Assembly: GCA_937890575.1 (NCBI GenBank)
Contig: CALADZ010000005.1
Coordinates: forward strand, 1 to 64,000
Length of the DNA stretch: 64,000 bases
Direction of reading: 5' to 3'
Source: MAG-120531 sp002378585
GTDB lineage: Bacteria; Bacteroidota; Bacteroidia; Flavobacteriales; Flavobacteriaceae
Below, in pieces: positions 27,020 through 35,185 of this stretch. How positions within the stretch are numbered: position 1 is the stretch's first letter; the number at the start of each line of letters is the position of its first letter. The notes under the pieces are model-generated. The model was not told the DNA's origin. It did no database searches and worked only from the letters and a program-made list of their open reading frames with translations. The position numbers and the translations under genes were made by a program.

Positions 27020-28699
27020 ATGCGTTTCTATATTACCTCCCTAGCCTGCCTGGTGGCTTTTACTGTATTTGGCCAATCCCCCGAAAGAGGGCTCATCGCC
27101 CAAAAAGCGATGGTAGTTTCCGCTAGAGCGGAAGCGTCGCAGATAGGTGCTGATGTGCTAAAAAAAGGCGGGAATGCTTTTGATGCCATGATTGCCACTG
27201 ATTTAGCCCTGGCCGTATCCTTCCCATTTGCCGGTAATATTGGTGGAGGTGGATTTATGGTTTATCGACTGAAAGATGGTTCTTATGGCGCGCTTGATTA
27301 CCGAGAAAAAGCCCCTGCGGCCGCACACCGAGATATGTATCTGGATGAAAACGGCGAGGTGATTCCCAATAAAAGCACTCTAGGGGCCACTGCCGTAGGT
27401 ATTCCGGGCACCATCGCAGGTTTGTATGCGGTACATCAAAAATTTGGTTCTTTGCCTTGGAGCGAATTGGTACAGCCTGCGATAGAATTGGCTCAAAGAG
27501 GTATTGTCGTCACGGAACGTCAGGCCCAATCTTTATCTGGCTCTCGTGAATTGATGATCCGAGTTAATCACCCCAAAAGTTTATACGCACAGCCCTACAA
27601 ATCGGGGAACATCATAAAAAACCCCGCATTGGCCCGCACGCTATCCATCATCGCCCAAAAAGGCCAGGATGGATTTTATCGCGGGGAGGTAGCTGAAAAA
27701 ATAACCTCATTAGTTCAGGAAAAAGGAGGATATATTACCCGAGAAGATCTTGCAAACTACCAGGCGGTTTGGAGAAAACCAATCGTTTTTCGGTACAAAG
27801 ACCTCACTATTATATCTATGAGCCCTCCAAGTAGCGGAGGAGTAACACTAGCTCAAATGTTTGGCATGCTGAAGCAAGAATCTTTTGATTCTTTATCTGG
27901 CTGGAATACTCCGGCCATACACGCTTCTGTCGAAGTAGCCAGACGTGCTTATGCGGATCGTAATTATTATCTGGGGGATCCTGATTTTGTGGCCATAGAT
28001 ATTCAGTCACTCACCAATCCCCAGTATTTGACGAGCAGAATGAATTCATTTGATTTTAATCGCGCTACTCCCTCGGCCCAAGTTAGTCAGGGTCAACCCC
28101 AAACACTGGAAAGCAATGAAACCACGCATTATTCAATTGTCGATGCCCAGGGCAACGCCGTAGCGGTGACAACGACATTAAACGGCGCTTATGGATCAAA
28201 ATTGTTCAGTGATGACCTAGGGATGTTTTTTAATAATGAGATGGATGATTTCAGCGCGAAAGCAGGTGTGCCTAATATGTTTGGATTGATCGGAGCTGCA
28301 GCCAATGAAATAGCTCCTGGGAAGCGCATGTTGTCCAGTATGACACCCACCATTGTCGAGCGCGATGGTCAATTATGGGCAGTGGTGGGTACCCCTGGTG
28401 GCTCCACCATTATCTCGGCCGTTTTTCAAACCATTTTAAGCTTGAGAGAGTTTGGTATGGGGATGCAAGAGGCGGTAAATGCACCTCGTTTTCACCACCA
28501 ATGGTTACCAGACGTTTTGGTCATGGAGCCCAATAGGTTTTCCGAATCACTGATCAATTCGTTGATTGATATGGGACACCAGGTCAATCAACAACAGTCG
28601 AGAATCATTGGTAAAGTTGACGCTATCCTCGTGTTAAAAGATGGTACCCTCGAGGCGGGAGCTGATCCTCGAGGTGATGATACGGCCCGCGGATTCTAG
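27020..28699 (+). CDS. ggt: Gamma-glutamyltransferase
   Basis: 559 aa periplasmic enzyme with signal peptide MRFYITSLACLVAFTVFG. It is made as a precursor and cuts itself before the nucleophile Thr368 of ETTHYSIVD to give large and small subunits. It transfers or hydrolyses the gamma-glutamyl group of glutathione. Other marks are NIGGGGFMVYR, DYREKAP, and MLSSMTPTIV followed by GTPGGSTI in the small subunit (oxyanion and substrate loop). Monocistronic by spacing; glmM diverges upstream. Confidence 0.95.
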   Translation: MRFYITSLACLVAFTVFGQSPERGLIAQKAMVVSARAEASQIGADVLKKGGNAFDAMIATDLALAVSFPFAGNIGGGGFMVYRLKDGSYGALDYREKAPAAAHRDMYLDENGEVIPNKSTLGATAVGIPGTIAGLYAVHQKFGSLPWSELVQPAIELAQRGIVVTERQAQSLSGSRELMIRVNHPKSLYAQPYKSGNIIKNPALARTLSIIAQKGQDGFYRGEVAEKITSLVQEKGGYITREDLANYQAVWRKPIVFRYKDLTIISMSPPSSGGVTLAQMFGMLKQESFDSLSGWNTPAIHASVEVARRAYADRNYYLGDPDFVAIDIQSLTNPQYLTSRMNSFDFNRATPSAQVSQGQPQTLESNETTHYSIVDAQGNAVAVTTTLNGAYGSKLFSDDLGMFFNNEMDDFSAKAGVPNMFGLIGAAANEIAPGKRMLSSMTPTIVERDGQLWAVVGTPGGSTIISAVFQTILSLREFGMGMQEAVNAPRFHHQWLPDVLVMEPNRFSESLINSLIDMGHQVNQQQSRIIGKVDAILVLKDGTLEAGADPRGDDTARGF

Positions 28700-28754
28700 C
28701 GCAACACCTTTCTCATGCCCGGTAAATGAGTTAACTTAGCGACTTTGCAATACC

Positions 28755-31589
28755 ATGGAAGTAGAACAGTTAACGATCGAGGTGCAAGGTGCCCGTGCGC
28801 ACAACCTCAAAAACCTAGACATCAGTATTCCCCGGGAACAGTTGGTAGTGGTTACTGGACTTTCTGGCAGCGGCAAATCCTCTCTTGCTTTCGATACCAT
28901 TTATGCGGAAGGTCAACGCAGATATATCGATACGTTTTCGGCCTATGCCCGTCAATTCTTAGGAACTCTAGAACGACCTGATGTCGATAAGATTGACGGA
29001 CTTTCTCCTGTAATTGCCATCGAACAAAAAACTACTTCTCGTTCCCCTAGGTCAACTGTGGGAACGACTACGGAGATTTATGACTTCTTGAGATTGCTTT
29101 ATGCCCGTGCCTCAGATGCCTACAGTATGGCCACAGGGGCTTTGATGGTTCAGTACTCCAACCAACAGATGTTGGATCAATTGATCACGCGCAACAAAGG
29201 GCAAAAAATACAAATACTCGCCCCTTTAATTCGTGGAAGAAAAGGTCATTATCGGGAACTCTTTGATCAAATGGCCAAAAAAGGATTTCTAAAAGTCCGC
29301 GTTGATGGAGTGTTGGTTGACTTATCCCCTGGAATGAAGTTGGATCGTTACAAAGTACACGACATTGAATTGGTCATCGATCGCTTGGAAGTCAACGAGA
29401 CAGATACGTGTCAAACCAGGTTGTTAGGAAGCTTAAATACGGCTTTAGAGATGGGAGGAGGTAGTTTGATAGTACTTGCCCAGGATGATCCTAAACCGCA
29501 ATTTTTCAGCAATCAATTGATGTGTCCGGATACAGGTATGGCCTACATGCCCCCAGAGCCCAATACATTTTCCTTTAATTCACCCAAGGGTATGTGTCCT
29601 GACTGTAAGGGTTTAGGGACTCAACACAAGGTTGTTGAGCACTTGATTTTCCCCAATCCAAGCTGGAGTATTGCCCAGGGAGGTATAGCTCCATTGGGTG
29701 CGCTCAAAAACAATTGGACGTTTAAACAATTGACCGCTATTGGACTAAAATGTGGATTTGACTTGGATACACCGATCGAAAAATTATCTGTGGAGGCCAT
29801 GGAGACGATACGATTTGGCGCTAAAACTACGGTGGTCGAACCGGCGAGTTCACTTGGAGTCAAAAGGACATACGAGATTGATTTTGAAGGGATTGATCGA
29901 TTTATACAACTTCAATACGACCAAGCGCCTACAGCTAGTCTAAAGCGATGGGCGGCAGCGTATATGGAGGAGGTTTTGTGTGCTAGTTGTGGAGGAACTC
30001 GTTTACAAGCGGAGGCGCTACAGTTTAAAATAGCGGGGAAAAACATCGCTGAATTGTCCAGTTTGGACCTCAGTGAGTTAATAGAAGTCATCGATCAATG
30101 GCAGGAACAACTCAGGGGCGATCAACGCCTGATTGCTCAAGAGGTCATCAAAGAAATTAAAGCTAGAATTAGATTTTTGTTGGATGTAGGCCTGCACTAT
30201 TTGACCTTAGACCGGTCCGCGGCTACCCTTTCAGGCGGTGAATCACAGCGTATACGCCTAGCTACTCAGATTGGCGCACAGCTTGTTGGGGTGTTGTATA
30301 TTTTAGATGAACCCAGTATTGGTCTTCATCAAAGAGATAATATTCGCCTAATTAATTCCTTAATTGCCTTGAGGGATTTAGGTAATTCAGTTTTGGTTGT
30401 GGAACACGACAAAGACATGATTTTGGCGGCGGACCACGTCATCGATATGGGGCCTAAAGCAGGAGTTCACGGGGGTAGTATCGTTTGGCAAGGTGCCCCA
30501 AAAGATTTACCTGGGGCGCAAACTATGACGGCGGATTATTTGACAGGGAAAAGAAAAGTCGTTGAAAAACGCACCTATAGAGCAGGTAATGGATGGGCCA
30601 TAAAATTAACTGGTTGCCGAGGACATAACTTAAAAAACATCGAGGTCACTTTTCCTCTGGGCATGCTTTTAGGCATTAGTGGTGTTTCTGGAAGTGGCAA
30701 GTCTTCATTGGTCAACGAGACACTCTACCCTATTTTGAACAATCATTTTTTTAACGGGGTGATGACACCTCTTCCCTACGATTCTATCGAGGGATTAGCG
30801 TATTTGGACAAAGTTATTGAGGTGGATCAATCTCCGATAGGCAGAACTCCTCGGTCTAATCCAGTTACTTATACAGGTGTTTTCGACGATATCCGTCAAC
30901 TATTCAGCAAAACAACTGAGGCTCAAATAAGAGGATATCAACCAGGAAGATTTAGTTTTAATGTGAAGTCTGGTCGATGCGAAACTTGTGAAGGAGGTGG
31001 ATACCGAGCTATTGAAATGAACTTTCTGCCCGATGTGTACGTATTGTGTGAGTCTTGTCAGGGTAAGCGATTTAATCGAGAAACTCTGGATATCCGTTTT
31101 AAAGGTAAATCAATTGCCGATGTCCTTGAAATGACCATAGATCAAGGTGTTCAGTTTTTTGAGCCCATCCCTAAAATCTATCGGGTGTTAAAAACACTGC
31201 AAGAAGTTGGGCTTGGCTATATTCAGTTAGGTCAATCTTCAACAACCCTCTCTGGTGGAGAGGCTCAGCGGGTAAAGCTGGCTACAGAACTTTCCAAAAA
31301 AGCGACGGGTAAAACGATGTATATCCTTGATGAGCCAACTACAGGACTGCATTTTGAGGATATCTCTGTACTTTTAGGAGTTTTGCAGAAACTGGTGGAC
31401 AAGGGGAATACCGTGGTAGTGATCGAACACAACTTGGATGTTTTAATGGCTTGTGACCATTTGATTGATGTCGGTCCTGAAGCTGGACGGTTCGGAGGAA
31501 CCATAACCGCTCAGGGTACGCCCGAAGAGGTAGCCAATCATCCCAACAGCCACACAGGCATTTACTTAAAAAAAGAATTTAATCTCTAG
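28755..31589 (+). CDS. uvrA: Excinuclease ABC subunit A
   Basis: 944 aa damage-recognition ATPase of nucleotide excision repair. Both ABC modules are complete: Walker A GLSGSGKSSLAFD and GVSGSGKSSLVNE, signatures TLSGGESQRIRLA and TLSGGEAQRVKLA, Walker B YILDEPSIGLHQRD and YILDEPTTGLHFED. The C-terminal zinc finger is intact (GRCETCEGGG...LCESCQGKRF). The first zinc module reads MCPDTG and MCPDCKG, so one Cys of the usual four is Thr; I recall the same in other Bacteroidota. The LOG gene starts 3 bases after the stop. Confidence 0.97.
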   Translation: MEVEQLTIEVQGARAHNLKNLDISIPREQLVVVTGLSGSGKSSLAFDTIYAEGQRRYIDTFSAYARQFLGTLERPDVDKIDGLSPVIAIEQKTTSRSPRSTVGTTTEIYDFLRLLYARASDAYSMATGALMVQYSNQQMLDQLITRNKGQKIQILAPLIRGRKGHYRELFDQMAKKGFLKVRVDGVLVDLSPGMKLDRYKVHDIELVIDRLEVNETDTCQTRLLGSLNTALEMGGGSLIVLAQDDPKPQFFSNQLMCPDTGMAYMPPEPNTFSFNSPKGMCPDCKGLGTQHKVVEHLIFPNPSWSIAQGGIAPLGALKNNWTFKQLTAIGLKCGFDLDTPIEKLSVEAMETIRFGAKTTVVEPASSLGVKRTYEIDFEGIDRFIQLQYDQAPTASLKRWAAAYMEEVLCASCGGTRLQAEALQFKIAGKNIAELSSLDLSELIEVIDQWQEQLRGDQRLIAQEVIKEIKARIRFLLDVGLHYLTLDRSAATLSGGESQRIRLATQIGAQLVGVLYILDEPSIGLHQRDNIRLINSLIALRDLGNSVLVVEHDKDMILAADHVIDMGPKAGVHGGSIVWQGAPKDLPGAQTMTADYLTGKRKVVEKRTYRAGNGWAIKLTGCRGHNLKNIEVTFPLGMLLGISGVSGSGKSSLVNETLYPILNNHFFNGVMTPLPYDSIEGLAYLDKVIEVDQSPIGRTPRSNPVTYTGVFDDIRQLFSKTTEAQIRGYQPGRFSFNVKSGRCETCEGGGYRAIEMNFLPDVYVLCESCQGKRFNRETLDIRFKGKSIADVLEMTIDQGVQFFEPIPKIYRVLKTLQEVGLGYIQLGQSSTTLSGGEAQRVKLATELSKKATGKTMYILDEPTTGLHFEDISVLLGVLQKLVDKGNTVVVIEHNLDVLMACDHLIDVGPEAGRFGGTITAQGTPEEVANHPNSHTGIYLKKEFNL

Positions 31590-31592
31590 AAC

Positions 31593-32279
31593 ATGACTAC
31601 GAACTATACCCATAAATCCTGGAATGAAATAAAAACAAATGACTCTTGGGCATTGTTTAAAATCATGGGCGAATTTGTTAATGGGTTTGAAAAAATGAGC
31701 CAAATAGGTCCGTGCGTGTCTATTTTTGGATCAGCCCGCACCAAACCGGATCATCCAGATTATGCCTTAGCGACTGAAATTGCCAAAAAGTTAGTACAAA
31801 ATGGTTTTGGGGTGATTTCTGGTGGTGGTCCAGGGATTATGGAAGCAGCCAACAAGGGCGCCTTTGAAATGAAAGGAACCTCAGTAGGCCTCAATATAGA
31901 ATTGCCTTTTGAACAACATTCAAACCCGTACATCAACGAGGATAAATCGCTAAATTTTGATTATTTCTTTGTGCGTAAAGTGATGTTTGTCAAGTATTCA
32001 CAGGGATTTGTGGTTATGCCCGGTGGATTTGGCACCTTAGATGAGTTGTTTGAAGCCATCACCTTGATACAAACCAATAAAATTGAGTGTTTCCCGATCA
32101 TCTTAGTGGGCTCCTCCTTTTGGCAAGGACTGATTGATTGGATAAAAACTGTTTTAATAGATCGAGGAATGATTTCTCCCAAGGATATTCACCTGCTTCA
32201 ATTGGCTGATACGCCAGAACAAGTGGGAGAAATCATTGAGAAATTCTATACCGAAAATCATTTGAGCCCTAATTTCTAA
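31593..32279 (+). CDS. LOG-family protein (TIGR00730), probable nucleoside-5'-monophosphate phosphoribohydrolase
   Basis: 228 aa Rossmann-like protein. GGGPGIMEAANKGAFE and the family signature MPGGFGTLDELFEAI (PGGxGTxxE) are intact. Plant LOG and bacterial relatives cut (cytokinin) nucleoside 5'-monophosphates to base plus ribose 5-phosphate; bacterial members act on AMP-like nucleotides. It follows uvrA by 3 bases and its stop overlaps the next start (TAATG), so it sits within a three-gene unit. Confidence 0.92.
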   Translation: MTTNYTHKSWNEIKTNDSWALFKIMGEFVNGFEKMSQIGPCVSIFGSARTKPDHPDYALATEIAKKLVQNGFGVISGGGPGIMEAANKGAFEMKGTSVGLNIELPFEQHSNPYINEDKSLNFDYFFVRKVMFVKYSQGFVVMPGGFGTLDELFEAITLIQTNKIECFPIILVGSSFWQGLIDWIKTVLIDRGMISPKDIHLLQLADTPEQVGEIIEKFYTENHLSPNF

Positions 32280-35110
32280 TGCATTTTCCTGATTCATATC
32301 GAATAATAAAATCGGTAGTATTCCTTTGGATCACTACCACTCTATTGGGGTATGGACAACATATAATCGATATTAAAGCGGAGTTGGATGATTCCTCAAA
32401 GTCGCTGAATCTAAGGCAAACCATTCATTATCAAAATCAGAGCCATGACACGCTGACGCAAATTGCCTTGGTGGATTGGATTCATCCCTACGTGTCGAAA
32501 AAATCACCACTGGCCCGTCGTTTTGCGGAATCATTTAAAAAAAATCTTCATTTGGCCACGGACCGTGAAAGAGGCGGTACACAGATTAACCAGGTGCTTA
32601 ATGATCGTTTTAATGCGCTGACTTGGCACAGAGACACTTTGGTTGATTTGGTGTTGGTGGACTTGGAAAAACCATTATATCCAGGTGAGAAAACATCGGT
32701 TTTTCTGAATTACAAAGTATACCTACCCCACAAGAAATTCACCTCCATGGGGTATGACCCTCAAGGCGATTATCGATTGACCGATTGGTATTTAACTCCG
32801 GCATTTAGGAATAATTCAATGTGGATTGCCTACCCTAACCTAGCCATTGATCGACCAACCCTTCCTTTTTCCACCATCAATCTATCGCTTAAACTTCCTG
32901 AAGAGTTACACATTTCGTCCAATGCTCCTTGGAAGGTCTCCCATAAAGAATATCAACTACAGGACGTTGATTTTAACCTAGTCTGGGGGAAGTCTATTGA
33001 GGTGGTGATTACCAAAGAACAACAATGTAACCTCATCACTGAACTTGGCGCCCTGTCTTGGGAAACAAATTTTTTCCTCCCAACAGCCACATGGCATGAT
33101 GAATCCGCCAGAAGAGTAGGCGCATTTATTGTGGAATCATTGGGTGTGCCTAGCTCCGGCAAGATTTGGGTAACCAAGGACCAATATCAGTTAGATCCGC
33201 TCAGGGGCCCCAATGAACTGCCAAGTGTCATACAACCCTACTCTCCCGCTTTTGTATGGGAATTACAACTCCTTAAAACCAGTATAAAAAATCTGATTAC
33301 CCAAGAATTTAGTTGGGATGAGCGCAACGATTACTGGTTTGTAGATGGGTTGGTGCACTATTTGATGATGCGCTATGTGGCATTGCATTATCCCGATCAA
33401 AAATTGTTGGGCAAATTCTCAAACATTTGGGGAATACGCGGTTATCGCGTGGCGCAAATGAATTTCAACGATCAGTATGAGTTGCTCTATCAGGTTGGTG
33501 CCAGAAAGAATCTAGACCAACCATTACTGACTCCTAAAAATCAATTGTTGCGCTATAATTTAAGCATAGGCCAGCCCTACAAAGCTGGGAGAGCTATTTA
33601 TGGATTATCCCAGTATGTCGGCGAGAACGAATTCGAGAAAAACATTACGGATTGGTTTAAAAGTCAAAAGGGAACTTTTGTCTCTACGCCCATGTTGTCG
33701 GATTGGATGCAAAGCCATTCTACCCTACCTACCCATTGGTTTTTTAATGCCTTAAGTGCTGATAAGGACCTAGATTTTAGGTTTCGAAGACCTGATAAAC
33801 GATCTCTTGATTCGTTGGAATTGCATGTGATTAATCAGTCTGAAACTTCAGCACCAGTGCTCGTTGAGGGGTACAAAGACAACCAAAAAACAGCTGCTTG
33901 GTGGACTCCTCCATTTACTGGGCAATTCGATACCATAGTCGTAAAATCCCAAGCTGATCAATGGGTGGTTAATCCGAGATCAACCTTGTCTGAGCTTAAC
34001 GAACGCAATAACTGGATGCGGGTAAATCCCACCATTTTTGGAAATAAACCACTGTCATTTAGGTTTCTAAAGGACGTAGAAAATCCTGATGTTCATCAGT
34101 TTTTCTACGTACCCATAGCTCAGTTTAATGTCTATGATGGTCTTTCTCCTGGCTTGCGCTTGCACAATGACCCGCTTCTTTATCGACCATTTACCTTTGA
34201 TATTGCTCCGTCATATGGTTTAAAAAGTAATTCCTATGTGGGATATGGACTGATGAAGTACACCCAGTACTACGACTATTCTTCATTGTATTCGACGAGC
34301 CTTCAAGTTTTGGCGTCGAGCTATCACTTTGATGATGACTTTAGGTATTCTACCATAACACCTTCATTTCAAGTTATTTGGAGACCAGAAGATCTTCGTT
34401 CAAATCAGAGAACATATGTATCTATGCGCTATGTGGATGTGGTTCAGTCCAATGATTTGTCTGTCATAGAATCCAACCCAAATTACCAAGTGACTAACCT
34501 GAAAATCGGGCAAAGAAATCCGGGTATTGTCGATTATTTTGCTTGGGAACTAGACAATCAATACGCTTCAAATTTTTTAAAAACAACTTTTGAAATTGAA
34601 TTAAGAAAGCTGTATGACAATAACTCTCAATTTAACATTCGATTCTTTACCGGGGCTTTTTGGCGCAACAAGACATCAGATGATTATTTTAGTTTTGCGC
34701 TTGATCGACCCACAGATTACTTATTTGAATATGATTATCTAGGTAGATCTGAAGATAGCGGACTATTCAGCCAACAATTTGTTATGGCTGATGGTGGTTT
34801 TAAGTCAAAATTATCTGAACCATATGCCAACCAGTGGATGACTACCATCAATACCAGTGTGAATATTTGGAAATGGGCGGAATTTTATATGGATGCTGGT
34901 TTTGTGAAAAATAAGGGTTACCAGGCTCGCATGGTGCATGATTCAGGAATTAGACTCAACTTAGTCACTGATTACCTCGAGTTTTATTTTCCATTGTATT
35001 CCAGCAATGGGTGGGAAGTAACAGGATCGTCCTATGCGGAGAAAATCAGATTTGTGGTAGCCCTAAACCCGAGGACATTAAGCGGTTTATTTCAGCGAAA
35101 CTTCTTTTGA
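32279..35110 (+). CDS. Large exported M1-aminopeptidase-like protein without zinc motif, probable outer-membrane C-terminal barrel
   Basis: 943 aa. A hydrophobic N-terminal segment ending TTLLGYGQ looks like a signal peptide. Residues about 25-240 resemble the N-terminal beta domain of M1 aminopeptidases (QTIHYQNQSHDTL, VDLEKPLYPGEKTSVFLNYKVYLP, RLTDWYLTPAFRN). The region that aligns with the M1 zinc site reads LLKTSIKNLIT where HExxH is expected, and DERNDYWFVDGLVHYL (about 347-362) where relatives have a DEGL-type Glu; both zinc ligands are lost. The last about 320 residues alternate aromatic and polar residues (YYDYSSLYSTSLQVLAS...) and end in GLFQRNFF with a terminal Phe, as in outer-membrane barrels. 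The role is unknown. Translationally coupled to the LOG gene. Confidence 0.75.
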   Translation: MHFPDSYRIIKSVVFLWITTTLLGYGQHIIDIKAELDDSSKSLNLRQTIHYQNQSHDTLTQIALVDWIHPYVSKKSPLARRFAESFKKNLHLATDRERGGTQINQVLNDRFNALTWHRDTLVDLVLVDLEKPLYPGEKTSVFLNYKVYLPHKKFTSMGYDPQGDYRLTDWYLTPAFRNNSMWIAYPNLAIDRPTLPFSTINLSLKLPEELHISSNAPWKVSHKEYQLQDVDFNLVWGKSIEVVITKEQQCNLITELGALSWETNFFLPTATWHDESARRVGAFIVESLGVPSSGKIWVTKDQYQLDPLRGPNELPSVIQPYSPAFVWELQLLKTSIKNLITQEFSWDERNDYWFVDGLVHYLMMRYVALHYPDQKLLGKFSNIWGIRGYRVAQMNFNDQYELLYQVGARKNLDQPLLTPKNQLLRYNLSIGQPYKAGRAIYGLSQYVGENEFEKNITDWFKSQKGTFVSTPMLSDWMQSHSTLPTHWFFNALSADKDLDFRFRRPDKRSLDSLELHVINQSETSAPVLVEGYKDNQKTAAWWTPPFTGQFDTIVVKSQADQWVVNPRSTLSELNERNNWMRVNPTIFGNKPLSFRFLKDVENPDVHQFFYVPIAQFNVYDGLSPGLRLHNDPLLYRPFTFDIAPSYGLKSNSYVGYGLMKYTQYYDYSSLYSTSLQVLASSYHFDDDFRYSTITPSFQVIWRPEDLRSNQRTYVSMRYVDVVQSNDLSVIESNPNYQVTNLKIGQRNPGIVDYFAWELDNQYASNFLKTTFEIELRKLYDNNSQFNIRFFTGAFWRNKTSDDYFSFALDRPTDYLFEYDYLGRSEDSGLFSQQFVMADGGFKSKLSEPYANQWMTTINTSVNIWKWAEFYMDAGFVKNKGYQARMVHDSGIRLNLVTDYLEFYFPLYSSNGWEVTGSSYAEKIRFVVALNPRTLSGLFQRNFF

Positions 35111-35135
35111 TTCTCACCAGGTTTACCGTTCCTAC

Positions 35136-35166
35136 TTGCCGGTTCTCGTGAAAATTGATACTTTTG
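35136..35166 (+). promoter_or_regulatory. Promoter of the second E1 fusion
   Basis: TTG 35136-35138, 20-base spacer, TACTTTTG 35159-35166 (exact -7 box), 19 bases before the ATG. Confidence 0.72.
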
Positions 35167-35185
35167 TTAAAACTGCCTTTTTCAC

